Shown: positions 1 through 8,448 of the stretch, piece by piece
How positions within the stretch are numbered: position 1 is the stretch's first letter
Layout: every line of letters begins with the position of its first letter
Source: Bacteroidales bacterium
GTDB lineage: Bacteria; Bacteroidota; Bacteroidia; Bacteroidales; F082
Direction of reading: 5' to 3'
Assembly (NCBI GenBank): GCA_017553625.1
Contig: JAFZKP010000032.1
Span: 1-35,957 of the forward strand
Length of the DNA stretch: 35,957 nt
Program-made: the position numbers and the translations under genes
Notes under the pieces: model-generated
Seen by the model: only the letters and a program-made list of their open reading frames with translations
The model's database searches: none
What the model was told of the DNA's origin: nothing

Positions 1-2276
1 CTAATACGATAGTTTCGATAGGAGAGTATGCGTTTAGGAATTGCAATCTTGCATCGCTTAACATCCCGAATTCTGTGGTTTCAATAGGTGCATCGGCATT
101 TGCTGGCAACAGTAGTCTTACATCTGTCACATACGGAGAGAGCGTAGGGTATGTAGGTGCTTCGGCGTTTTATAATTGTAGCAATATGACTTCTATGAAA
201 TTGCGCCCGTCAAATCCTCCTGGGGTTATGAGCAATGCTTTTTATAATGTGCCTAAAAGCATCCCAGTTGAGTTGCCATGCAACACTTTGAGCGACTATC
301 AAGCCGCATCGGGATGGAGCAGCTTCACAAACATGTATGAAAACTGCAACACAACTTATGAAATTGTAACCACAGCTAATCCTGCGGCAGGCGGTATAGT
401 GACAGGCGGCGGCACATATAACCAAAACGCATCGTGTACACTTAACGCAACAGCCAATCTTGGTTATGAATTTGTCAGCTGGACAGAGGGCGAAATAATC
501 GTTTCCACAGATGCTACATACAGCTTCAGCGTCGGCGGCGACAGAAACCTGGTGGCAAACTTCGCCTTTACAGGTTCTTATGCTAACCATTGGATACCTT
601 CAAGTTCCAACTATGCCGACAATATGGCTATCTATGCCGTAATACAGATTGATGGAGAAGAACAGGCAACCGACCAATATGAAGTTGGGGCATTTTGTAA
701 TAATGAATGCCGTGGCTCGGCTATCGCATCGTTGTTTGCTATCACAAACCGCTATCTTATCGTAATGATGGTTTATGGCGAGGGTGGCGACGAGTTCCGT
801 TTCAGACTGTATGACCATAGTATCGGTCAGGAACTCAATTATTCTATTCCAACGACAGTGGCATTCAATGTGGATGGCTATGGCACACCAATTGAACCGT
901 ATGTTTTGAATTTCTTAACCCCGGTTGAGATTACGGCTGTTGTCAATCCTTATGGTGCCGGTACTGTGTCAGGTACTGGACTTTATGCGCCGGGTGCCAC
1001 TTGCAATCTCATAGCAACGCCAAACACTGGCTATCAGTTCAAAAACTGGACATTAAACGACGCGGTGGTTTCAACTCTTGCGTCTTATTCGTTTGAAGTT
1101 ACAGAGGCAGCTGAATATGTGGCGAATTTCAATTATGTCGACACACATTCTTTGACTGCAGGATGGAACTGGTATTCCACATGTATCGAACAAGATGGAA
1201 TCGATGGTTTGACGATGCTGGAGAACAGCCTTGGCTCGTCAGGAATACGTATCCAGGGCAGAAATGGCATGGTCGACTATTATGAATATCAGGGAAATTA
1301 TGGATGGTATGGTTCGCTTAGCAGTATCACTAACGAGCAAATGTACAAGATTCGCACTAATGCAATATGTAATGCTGTTATTTCTGGCGATATGGTTGTG
1401 ACAGAAAACCACCCGATTACAATAAATAACGGATGGAACTGGATTGGATTCCCATGTAGCCATAGCGTAAGCGTGACAATTGCGATGAGCGGATTTACAG
1501 CCACAAATAATGATGTTATTAAGGGAAGAAACAGCGTGACGACATATCTGGCGGATGGCAATACATGGTATGGCACATTGAATACGTTGGAGCCGGGTCA
1601 CGGATATATGTATAAATCAAACAGCTCTTCTGCAAAGACCTTGACTTTCAATACTTATGGCAAAGATGATGCTATTGCAAACATTACACCAAAGGACAAT
1701 ATATTCACACCTGAAGATGCTGAATTTGAAAGCAATATGCTTGTGATGGCTGTCATTAATATTAATGGTGTTGAACTTCATTCCGACGACTACGAACTTG
1801 TGGCATTTGTCGATAATGAATGTCGTGGCAGCGTCAAGTTGATGTATATTGAACCGCTTGACAGATACTTGGCATTCTTGCTGGTATATGGCGATGCCAA
1901 TGAAAACATTGTTTTTGCATTGACAGATGGTACCGAAACATTATGGTCAGACGATATGATGGTCTATTCATCAGATGCTATCGTAGGTAACCTTTCTGAT
2001 CCTGCTACCATCCAATTTGGTGCTTTGGGCTTAGACGATAACGAAGTGGCGAGGGCTGATGTTTATCCAAATCCTACACAAGGTGTTTTTAATGTGAAAA
2101 GTCAGGGAATTCGTAAGATAGAAGTTGTAAACGTTTATGGACAGATTGTTATGTCAAAAGATGTTTACGCCGACAATATGCAAGTTGACTTGGGTGAAAA
2201 TTCCCCTGGCACATATTTGCTCAGACTTTTCACTGATAATGGAATAGTTGTTAAAAACTTGTTCAAAAACAATTAA
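1..2276 (+). CDS. T9SS cargo protein with BspA-like leucine-rich repeats, InlB-type repeats and ECRG/GWNW domains (5' partial)
   Basis: The frame is open from base 3 with no stop, so the true start and signal peptide lie upstream of the window. Domains in order: BspA-type LRR_5 repeats (to about base 345, ending in the typical [10 protein letters not shown] unit); a divergent InlB B-like repeat (about 354-563, with GYEFVSW); an 'ECRG' domain (about 585-915, [10 protein letters not shown]); a second InlB-like repeat (about 924-1134, GYQFKNW); a duplicated GWNW domain (about 1158-1650, with GWNWYS, then GWNWIGFP, then [10 protein letters not shown]); a second ECRG domain (about 1728-2030, [10 protein letters not shown]); and a C-terminal T9SS type A sorting domain starting at YPNPTQGVF. 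Known of the family: such proteins cross the outer membrane by type IX secretion and become surface-attached or released. Binding or adhesion is inferred from the LRR and InlB-type modules; no catalytic motif is visible. It ends 3 bases before the next gene, so the two are probably co-transcribed. Confidence 0.85.
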   Translation, partial: NTIVSIGEYAFRNCNLASLNIPNSVVSIGASAFAGNSSLTSVTYGESVGYVGASAFYNCSNMTSMKLRPSNPPGVMSNAFYNVPKSIPVELPCNTLSDYQAASGWSSFTNMYENCNTTYEIVTTANPAAGGIVTGGGTYNQNASCTLNATANLGYEFVSWTEGEIIVSTDATYSFSVGGDRNLVANFAFTGSYANHWIPSSSNYADNMAIYAVIQIDGEEQATDQYEVGAFCNNECRGSAIASLFAITNRYLIVMMVYGEGGDEFRFRLYDHSIGQELNYSIPTTVAFNVDGYGTPIEPYVLNFLTPVEITAVVNPYGAGTVSGTGLYAPGATCNLIATPNTGYQFKNWTLNDAVVSTLASYSFEVTEAAEYVANFNYVDTHSLTAGWNWYSTCIEQDGIDGLTMLENSLGSSGIRIQGRNGMVDYYEYQGNYGWYGSLSSITNEQMYKIRTNAICNAVISGDMVVTENHPITINNGWNWIGFPCSHSVSVTIAMSGFTATNNDVIKGRNSVTTYLADGNTWYGTLNTLEPGHGYMYKSNSSSAKTLTFNTYGKDDAIANITPKDNIFTPEDAEFESNMLVMAVININGVELHSDDYELVAFVDNECRGSVKLMYIEPLDRYLAFLLVYGDANENIVFALTDGTETLWSDDMMVYSSDAIVGNLSDPATIQFGALGLDDNEVARADVYPNPTQGVFNVKSQGIRKIEVVNVYGQIVMSKDVYADNMQVDLGENSPGTYLLRLFTDNGIVVKNLFKNN

Positions 2277-2279
2277 AAA

Positions 2280-4364
2280 GTGAAAAAACTATTTGTTTTA
2301 TTGGTTGCATGTTTTGCCGGCATGATTATGTCGGCACAACAATTGCATTGGACGCCTGTGGACGAGGGGCTATATTCCGAATCCACGACAGTAATAGCTG
2401 TTGTTCAGATAGAGGGCGTGGAGCAATACTCCAACCAGATGGAGGTTGCGGTGTTTTGCTGCAACGAATGTCGGGGTACTGCCATGGCGGCGGAATTTCC
2501 CGCAACCCATCGTTATCTGACGATAATAAATGTGTATGGAGAGACAAGTCATGTGTTGTATTTCAAGGCATACGACCATGCTACAAATCAGGAATTGGAG
2601 ATGAATCCGGTTGTTTCAGTCATATTTACTGAAAATGGCAGTGGTACGTTGTTTGAACCGCTTGAGATTAGTTTTACTGATCAAGTTTCAGGAAATATTG
2701 AATTTGCCGACTCCAATGTAAAAGCTGTTTGTGTTACCTATTGGGACGTCAATTGCGACGGTGAGTTGAGTTATGCAGAAGCCGCGGCCGTTACTAATTT
2801 GAATTATCACTTTGCTAACAATACAAATATCGTTAGTTTTGATGAATTACAATATTTTACAGGATTAACAGTATTAAATGGTTTTGTGCATGTTGGCAAT
2901 TTCCCTAATCCTAATCACCCGGGACCTTCAATTCATCAGATTGGAAATGGTGTGTATTATTATGGAGATTTTATCGGTTGCGTGAATTTGACATCAATTA
3001 TTATTCCGTCAAATGTTTCAACAATTCGTACTTGTGCGTTTAGAAGTTGTGAAAGCATGGCAACGATAACTGTTAAGGCGACAACTCTTCCAACTACGGT
3101 TTCAAGTGCGTTTGAAGGTGTTGACAAATCCATACCGCTTTATGTTCCTTACGGCACTGTCGAAGCATATCAAAATGCCACAGGGTGGAGCGATTTTTAT
3201 AATATAATAGAAATGGATGCTATTCAGACAAATCAGTTTGCTGAAGGTTGGAACTGGTGGAGCATTTTCATTGAACAGGATGCTATTGAACTATTGACGG
3301 CTTTGGAAAATGAGCTTGGCAGCAATGGTTTGTATATAAAATCGCAGAATGCGGCGGTGCAAAACTACTATCCGACTGTAGGTTACAACTATTGGTACGG
3401 ACCACTGTCATCAATAGGTATTCAAGCTGAAAAGGCCTATATGATTAAGGTGTCGAACGACTGTAGTGTGGAAATATCAGGCACTCCTACCGATCCGGTA
3501 AATCACCATATAACCTTGGATCCAAACTGGAACTGGATAGGTTATCCTCTTGCGGAGTCACAGACAGTGACGGATGCGTTGATTAATTGCACACCTACAG
3601 ACGGCGATGTGATAAAAAGTCAAACTGCGGCTTCAACATACTATCAGGGTTATGGCTGGTTCCCGGAAATGACATTGGAGCCAGGACAAGGTTATTATTA
3701 TAAGTCAATGGCTTCAGTCAGCACATCTTTGACATTTGCCAATAGCAGTAAGGATAAAAATCCTAATAAAAGCAACGGAAGATATTGGAAATGGGATTGT
3801 CATGCTTATCCAGAGAATATGACAATAATTGCCACATTATTATCTAATAATGAAGAGTTAAGAGATGGCGATGTGGAATTGGGAGCATTTGTCGATGGCG
3901 AATGTCGCGGAAGTGTTAAGCTTGAGTATTTTAAGCCATTAGACAAATACTTTGCAGTTATGACAGTTTCTGGAGAGGAAGGTGAACAGATTGATTTCGC
4001 TTTTTATGACAAACGAATTGGAATGTCTCATTATGACTGTTTGAATCATATTGTATTTAAAGCAAATGCTGTTGTTGGTACTTTAGATGAGGCATATTTG
4101 ATCCATTTTCAACCAAAAGGAGAATTGTGCAACAGTTTGAGATTGTATCCGAATCCAGTCAGCAGAAATACTCCTGTTTCGATTGATATTCCATCCCATG
4201 AAACGGTTATCGGTGCTATTATTACAGATGTTTTAGGTGCGACAATATATTATAAAACAGAAAATCATAATATTATCAATGGCATTGCAACTCCTGGACT
4301 TTATTATGTTCAGTTAATAACAAAATCAGGGCAAAAGTATATAGGTAAGTTAATTGTAAAATAA
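2280..4364 (+). CDS. T9SS cargo protein with ECRG domains, EF-hand-like loop and BspA-type LRR
   Basis: A 694-residue exported protein. The GTG start encodes a typical signal peptide (MKKLFVLLVACFAGMIMSA, residues 1-19) and lies 3 bases after the previous stop, which supports this start. Order: ECRG domain (about 20-135, VFCCNECRGT); an EF-hand-like loop at 156-167 (D156, N158, D160, G161, S164, E167), possibly calcium-binding; short BspA-like LRR (about 190-312, ending YQNATGWSDF); duplicated GWNW domain (about 320-487, GWNWWS then NWNWIGYP then EPGQGYYYKS); second ECRG domain (about 500-610, FVDGECRGS); T9SS sorting domain from about 618 (LYPNPVS) to the end. The architecture is the same as that of the upstream gene without the InlB-like repeats, so the two are likely paralogues. 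Function is unknown; a surface binding or adhesin role is inferred from the modules. Confidence 0.88.
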   Translation: MKKLFVLLVACFAGMIMSAQQLHWTPVDEGLYSESTTVIAVVQIEGVEQYSNQMEVAVFCCNECRGTAMAAEFPATHRYLTIINVYGETSHVLYFKAYDHATNQELEMNPVVSVIFTENGSGTLFEPLEISFTDQVSGNIEFADSNVKAVCVTYWDVNCDGELSYAEAAAVTNLNYHFANNTNIVSFDELQYFTGLTVLNGFVHVGNFPNPNHPGPSIHQIGNGVYYYGDFIGCVNLTSIIIPSNVSTIRTCAFRSCESMATITVKATTLPTTVSSAFEGVDKSIPLYVPYGTVEAYQNATGWSDFYNIIEMDAIQTNQFAEGWNWWSIFIEQDAIELLTALENELGSNGLYIKSQNAAVQNYYPTVGYNYWYGPLSSIGIQAEKAYMIKVSNDCSVEISGTPTDPVNHHITLDPNWNWIGYPLAESQTVTDALINCTPTDGDVIKSQTAASTYYQGYGWFPEMTLEPGQGYYYKSMASVSTSLTFANSSKDKNPNKSNGRYWKWDCHAYPENMTIIATLLSNNEELRDGDVELGAFVDGECRGSVKLEYFKPLDKYFAVMTVSGEEGEQIDFAFYDKRIGMSHYDCLNHIVFKANAVVGTLDEAYLIHFQPKGELCNSLRLYPNPVSRNTPVSIDIPSHETVIGAIITDVLGATIYYKTENHNIINGIATPGLYYVQLITKSGQKYIGKLIVK

Positions 4365-4377
4365 TTAAAATTTAAAA

Positions 4378-6213
4378 ATGAAAAAATCATTGTTATTAGT
4401 GCTTTGTATTGCATTTTTTAGCATTTTAAATGCACAACATTGGACTCCGATTACCGGTACGCAATACAATATGCTTATTAATGGTAAAATCTATATCGAT
4501 GGTGTCGCTCAAAATTCTACAACCCTTGAGGTTGCTGCATTTTGTGGTGATGAGTGCCGTTCGATAGGATTATGTCAGCAGTTTTTTCCTCCTTCACAGG
4601 AATATATAATTGGTAATCTTACCATTGTCAGCAACGTATTCAGTGGTGAGACGATAACATTTAGGATATATGACCACACTCTGGGCGAGGAATTGGAACT
4701 CGATTGTGTGAATACGGTAACATTTGAGCATAATACTGAAATTGGTAATATTGGAAACTGGTTCCAGTTTGCGTTTACAACGCCGACAATCCATAACATC
4801 ACTGCAGGTAATTGGAGTGACCCAACAATATGGAACACTGTTCCTAATACAACTTCTTCTGTGACTATAGCTGCCGATTGCACTGTTGACGAGGATGTCG
4901 TGGTTGCAAATCTCACGATTTCTGATGGTGTTACTTTAACAGTTGAGACAGGTGTAACACTTATTGTCACAGAAAATCTGGTATGTGACGATGTTGACGG
5001 TCTGGTAATCAAAGATAGAGCCCAGGTGATAAATGAATCGGCAGGTGTTATGGCGACATTCAATAAAAGAGTCGAAGCATGGACGTCTAACTCCAACGGA
5101 TGGCATCTGATATCTTCTCCTGTTAATGAGATGGAGATTGCAGGCAGTGACTTTGTTATTGAGACATTCGATTTGTTTCGTTACAATGAAACAACACCGG
5201 CATGGGAAAACTACCGTAATCACCCGGAATTTACGATATTTGAAAACGGAAGAGGTTTTCTGTATGCAAACGACCAACCTGACTTTGAGCCTGGATTTAT
5301 GGGCGAGTTGAACTATGATGATGTTGAGTATGCTGTCACAAATTCAGAATACAAGGTGATTAGTGGAGTCAATGTTATTGGTAACCCTTTTCCACATAAC
5401 ATATATAAAGGAGTAGGTGGAGCCATCAACGACAGCTATCTTGCGTCTGGTTATTATGGGCTTACATACAATGGCGAGTGGGAAGTACATACATATGATG
5501 ATCCGATAGGACCAGGTCAGGGTATACTGGTCATAGCTTCAACAAATACAAATATTACAATTGCTAAAACAAACGCAGTTGCAACAGATGAGACAGATGC
5601 AAAAGGTGATGTAAAACGTTTGAAAATAAAAGTGTCGGGTAATGGCCACGAAGACAGAGTATATGCTTACTTCAATGAAGGCAATGGCTTGTATAAGATT
5701 GACAATTACTCAAGTAACGCGGCTCAAATATCAATTCAAAAAGACGCAAACAAATATGCCATTGCTCATGTTGGCGGAGATTGTGATGAATTGGATGTAA
5801 TGTTCAAAAATACTAAAAATGCAGAATACACAATAACAATGGAGGATACACAGGACTTCAGTTATTTGTATCTCATAGATAACGTTACAGGTGATGTTGT
5901 TAATATGCTTGTTGATGACAGCTACACTTTTCATGCAAATGGTCATGAAGTAGAAGAGCGTTTTAAAGTTGTTATGAGAGAATATAGTAGTATTGGCGAA
6001 AACAATTCTCAGACAATGTTTGCCTACATGACTGACAGCCATATTGTGATAAAAGGTGAAGGTTTGCTGCAGCTTGTCGACATAACAGGACGTGTCGTTA
6101 AAACCAAGGAAATCAGAGATAATGAGACACTTGATAAACCGTCTTGTGGTGTGTATGTTTTACGTATGATTAATGGTAATGATGTTAAAACTCAAAAAAT
6201 TGTTGTAAGATGA
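4378..6213 (+). CDS. T9SS cargo protein with ECRG-type N-terminal domain
   Basis: A 611-residue secreted protein beginning 13 bases after the preceding stop, with a clear signal peptide (MKKSLLLVLCIAFFSILNA, 1-19). Residues about 20-135 form a fifth copy of the ECRG domain of the two upstream genes (AFCGDECRSIG, with Ser in place of the final Gly). Residues about 142-215 (GNWSDPTIWNTVP, then repeated short beta-rich T/V segments) look like the beta-helix-type segment common in Bacteroidetes T9SS cargo. A long middle part, about 220-520, has no domain I recognise. The C-terminus (about 545-611, with LVDITGRVV and the ending KIVVR) fits a T9SS sorting domain, although the usual YPNP entry motif is absent. 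Function unknown. Its stop overlaps the start of the next small gene by 4 bases (ATGA). Confidence 0.83.
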   Translation: MKKSLLLVLCIAFFSILNAQHWTPITGTQYNMLINGKIYIDGVAQNSTTLEVAAFCGDECRSIGLCQQFFPPSQEYIIGNLTIVSNVFSGETITFRIYDHTLGEELELDCVNTVTFEHNTEIGNIGNWFQFAFTTPTIHNITAGNWSDPTIWNTVPNTTSSVTIAADCTVDEDVVVANLTISDGVTLTVETGVTLIVTENLVCDDVDGLVIKDRAQVINESAGVMATFNKRVEAWTSNSNGWHLISSPVNEMEIAGSDFVIETFDLFRYNETTPAWENYRNHPEFTIFENGRGFLYANDQPDFEPGFMGELNYDDVEYAVTNSEYKVISGVNVIGNPFPHNIYKGVGGAINDSYLASGYYGLTYNGEWEVHTYDDPIGPGQGILVIASTNTNITIAKTNAVATDETDAKGDVKRLKIKVSGNGHEDRVYAYFNEGNGLYKIDNYSSNAAQISIQKDANKYAIAHVGGDCDELDVMFKNTKNAEYTITMEDTQDFSYLYLIDNVTGDVVNMLVDDSYTFHANGHEVEERFKVVMREYSSIGENNSQTMFAYMTDSHIVIKGEGLLQLVDITGRVVKTKEIRDNETLDKPSCGVYVLRMINGNDVKTQKIVVR

Positions 6214-6500
6214 AAAAAGTAGTATTAACGCTCATTTTGGTATTTACAATTTGCTTTTGTGTCGACGCAAAGGATGATAAAACTGGTAAGATATTTGATA
6301 ACAGAACCGAAAGCAGTTTAAATGGAGGAGGAGGTCCATATTTTACAATGAGTACTATAGATAATCCAGATCTTCCAATACTTCCTGGTGGTCATGGAAC
6401 ATCTGGTGACGTAAACCTGCCACTCGGTAATGGACTATTCATCCTTACAACATTATGCGCTGGATATATATTGACAAAAAGCAAAAAACGGAGCAGATAA
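6210..6500 (+). CDS. small exported protein with C-terminal membrane tail
   Basis: A 96-residue protein whose ATG overlaps the stop of the upstream T9SS gene (ATGA), so translation is probably coupled. It has a signal peptide (MKKVVLTLILVFTICFCVDA), a short Gly/Pro-rich middle (NGGGGPYF, ILPGGHGTSG), then PLGNGLFILTTLCAGYILT, a single hydrophobic segment, ending in a basic KSKKRSR tail. This signal / short linker / P-x-G / transmembrane / basic-tail layout resembles sorting tails such as PEP-CTERM. From memory, similar small proteins are common beside T9SS cargo in Bacteroidales, but I cannot name a family. It may be an anchor or accessory factor for the upstream proteins; that is inference. 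A terminator follows at once. Confidence 0.7.
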   Translation: MKKVVLTLILVFTICFCVDAKDDKTGKIFDNRTESSLNGGGGPYFTMSTIDNPDLPILPGGHGTSGDVNLPLGNGLFILTTLCAGYILTKSKKRSR

Positions 6501-6518
6501 CGATAGGGTGATAATAAC

Positions 6519-6547
6519 AAAAGGACGTCGTTTTGACGTCCTTTTTT
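6519..6547. terminator. bidirectional rho-independent terminator
   Basis: AAAAGGACGTC (6519-6529), a 5-base loop (GTTTT) and GACGTCCTTTT form a perfect 11-bp hairpin. On the + strand it ends in TTTTTT and closes the T9SS operon. On the - strand it is followed by TTTTGTTATT and lies directly 3' of the tRNA, so it can stop both transcripts. Confidence 0.85.
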
Positions 6548-6549
6548 AG

Positions 6550-6623
6550 TAGCGGGGATGAGAATTGAACTCATGACCTCCGGGTTATGAATCCGACGCT
6601 CTAACCAACTGAGCTACCCCGCC
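6550..6623 (-). tRNA. tRNA-Met (anticodon CAT)
   Basis: Reading the minus strand, GGCGGGG (positions 1-7) pairs with CCCCGCT (one G-U). The D-arm is AGCTCAGTTGGTTAGAGC, the anticodon loop TTCATAA carries CAT, and the T-arm contains GAGTTCAATTCTC, with A as discriminator. The CCA end is not encoded. The lowest anticodon-stem pair is an A-C mismatch, which I recall in other bacterial elongator tRNA-Met genes. Elongator Met fits better than initiator because position 1-72 is a G-U pair rather than the initiator-type mismatch. A tRNA-Ile2 with a modified C34 cannot be fully excluded. Confidence 0.93.
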
Positions 6624-6635
6624 GTTTTCAGGGTG

Positions 6636-6643
6636 CAAAAGTA
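6636..6643 (-). promoter_or_regulatory. Bacteroidetes-type -7 box for tRNA-Met
   Basis: The minus strand reads TACTTTTG, matching the Bacteroidetes -7 consensus TAnnTTTG, 12 bases before the first base of the tRNA. ATTGTCGG about 20 bases further upstream may serve as the -33 element. Confidence 0.6.
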
Positions 6644-6694
6644 CACCTTTTTTTAATATCCCCGACAATTTTTTTCATTTTTTTAAAAAATTTA

Positions 6695-6731
6695 TTTGTC
6701 TCATTCCATATTAGAAATATTTGTATTTTTG
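6695..6731 (+). promoter_or_regulatory. candidate promoter of the DUF1573 gene
   Basis: TTTG at 6695-6698 and TATTTTTG at 6724-6731 resemble the Bacteroidetes -33 (TTTG) and -7 (TAnnTTTG) elements. The 25-base spacing is slightly longer than usual. The start codon follows about 30 bases downstream. Confidence 0.5.
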
Positions 6732-6762
6732 TAGGTTGAAAATATTGTAAAAAATGCTCTAT

Positions 6763-7227
6763 ATGAAAAAACTATTTGTGTTGATCGGCGCACTGCTTCT
6801 CATGTGCACCGCCTCTTTCGCCCAAAGCGAAACAGCTGAAAAACAAAACGGTCCAGAAATCACTTTTAAAGAGACAAACCACGACTTCGGCAACATCCAG
6901 TTCAAAGGCAACGGCTCTTACGAATTCGTGTTTGTCAATACAGGCAACGAACCGCTTATCCTCTCACAACCCAAGTCATCATGCGGATGCACCGTGCCTG
7001 AATGGCCAAAACAGCCAATACTCCCAGGCGAATCCAACGTCATCAAGGTGACTTACAAGAACACCGACCGACCGGGAAGCTTCAACAAATATGTCACAGT
7101 CTTCTCCAACGCGTTGGTTAACAAGGAAATAAAACTGCATATCAAAGGCACCGTCCTGCAACAGCCTACCGACGCCGCCCCGATTAAGATGGAGTCAATA
7201 GGCAGCCCGGTAAATAAGAGTAATTAA
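6763..7227 (+). CDS. DUF1573 domain exported protein
   Basis: A small exported protein with signal peptide MKKLFVLIGALLLMCTASFA. I chose the second ATG (6763) because it opens the signal peptide directly; an ATG three codons earlier (6754) is also possible. Residues about 30-140 form one DUF1573 unit, an Ig-like beta-sandwich typical of Bacteroidetes periplasmic or surface proteins. Visible hallmarks are HDFGNI, FVNTGNEPL, the conserved SSCGCTVPEWPK and PGESNVIKVTY. The biochemical role of DUF1573 is not established; a structural or binding role in the envelope is inferred. It is 18 bases upstream of the aminotransferase gene, so the two may be co-transcribed. Confidence 0.85.
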   Translation: MKKLFVLIGALLLMCTASFAQSETAEKQNGPEITFKETNHDFGNIQFKGNGSYEFVFVNTGNEPLILSQPKSSCGCTVPEWPKQPILPGESNVIKVTYKNTDRPGSFNKYVTVFSNALVNKEIKLHIKGTVLQQPTDAAPIKMESIGSPVNKSN

Positions 7228-7245
7228 TCCTATAAATATCTTCTT

Positions 7246-8448
7246 ATGCCAAAAATTTCTAAAAAAGGTCAATTCATGCCGGCTTCGCCAATCAGAAAGC
7301 TCGTGCCTTTCGCCGACGAAGCAAAATCAAGAGGTATTCACGTCTATCACCTGAATATCGGTCAGCCAGACATCGCGACAACTCCTTACGCTCTCGAAGC
7401 TGTCAAGAATTATGACGAGAAAGTCATCAAATATACCCATTCCGCCGGAACTCTTTCATATAGGAAGAAACTCTGCGAATACTATGACAGACTGAACATC
7501 CACGTAACTCCGGATGATATCATCGTAACAAACGGCGCTTCAGAAGCTCTCTCCATCGCCTTCCAGACAATCATGGACCCGGATGATGAGATAGTCATTC
7601 CGGAACCGTTCTACGCCAACTACAACGGCTTCGCCCAGACCGCCGGAGTGCGCGTCCGCCCGATATATTCTGAGATTAGCAACGGCTTCGCACTTCCTCC
7701 AATCGAGGACTTCGAGAAAGCTATCACAGAGCATACAAAGGCCATCCTCATCTGCAATCCTAACAACCCAACAGGTTACCTTTATTCGGAAGAGGAGATG
7801 GAGCGTCTGCGCCAGATTATCCTGAAATATGACCTTTATCTCATTTCTGATGAGGTCTATCGCGAGTTCTGCTACGACGGCTCGAAACATTATTCGGCAA
7901 TGAGCCTCAAGGGCGTTGACGATAACGTAATCTTAATCGACTCGGTGTCAAAGCGTTTTAGCGCCTGCGGTATCCGCGTCGGACGTATGGTGACACGTAA
8001 CCGCGAGGTCATCAACACCGCAATGAAATTCGCTCAGGCACGTCTGTCGCCTCCGACATACGGTCAGGTGGCTGGCGAGGCGGCTCTCGACACCCCGTTG
8101 TCATATTTCGACGCTATCGTTGCCGAGTATGTCAAACGTCGTGACGTGTGCGTGGAAGGCATCAACAAGATTCCGGGCGCGTTCTGCCCAACACCGAAAG
8201 GCGCTTTCTACATCGTTGCACATCTCCCAATCGACGACTCCGACAAGTTCTGCAAGTGGATGCTCACTGACTTCAGCTATGAGGGAAAGACAGTGATGCT
8301 CGCTCCTGCAAGCGGTTTCTACTCGACAATCGGTCTCGGCCGTCAGGAAGTGCGTTTGAGCTACTGCCTCAACTGCGACGACCTTAAAGACGCAATGATG
8401 ATTCTCGGAAAAGCTCTCGAAGTGTATCCGGGTAAGAGAAATTACTAA
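7246..8448 (+). CDS. pyridoxal-phosphate-dependent aminotransferase, class I/II (aspartate aminotransferase-like)
   Basis: A 400-residue fold-type I aminotransferase of normal length. Visible motifs: GQPD near residue 39 (substrate binding), NPNNPTG at 171-177, D202 in SDEVYREF (binds the PLP ring nitrogen), SVSKRFSACGIRVG with K236 as the Schiff-base lysine and an arginine contacting the PLP phosphate, and a C-terminal VRLSY arginine for the substrate carboxylate. It moves an amino group between an amino acid and 2-oxoglutarate in the cytoplasm. Aspartate is the most likely substrate for this subgroup, but alanine, aromatic or branched-chain use cannot be ruled out from sequence. Its stop overlaps by 3 bases with that of the convergent DUF1343 gene. 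Confidence 0.88.
   Translation: MPKISKKGQFMPASPIRKLVPFADEAKSRGIHVYHLNIGQPDIATTPYALEAVKNYDEKVIKYTHSAGTLSYRKKLCEYYDRLNIHVTPDDIIVTNGASEALSIAFQTIMDPDDEIVIPEPFYANYNGFAQTAGVRVRPIYSEISNGFALPPIEDFEKAITEHTKAILICNPNNPTGYLYSEEEMERLRQIILKYDLYLISDEVYREFCYDGSKHYSAMSLKGVDDNVILIDSVSKRFSACGIRVGRMVTRNREVINTAMKFAQARLSPPTYGQVAGEAALDTPLSYFDAIVAEYVKRRDVCVEGINKIPGAFCPTPKGAFYIVAHLPIDDSDKFCKWMLTDFSYEGKTVMLAPASGFYSTIGLGRQEVRLSYCLNCDDLKDAMMILGKALEVYPGKRNY

Noticed and set aside
1-74. Start of the first gene at the GTG at base 75
   Set aside because: The same frame is open to base 3 and encodes a further LRR_5 unit ([17 protein letters not shown]), so the gene begins outside the window.
6754-6762. ATG 6754 as the start of the DUF1573 protein
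   Set aside because: The next ATG (6763) directly opens a standard MKKLF signal peptide; the extra three codons add nothing typical. It cannot be excluded by sequence alone.
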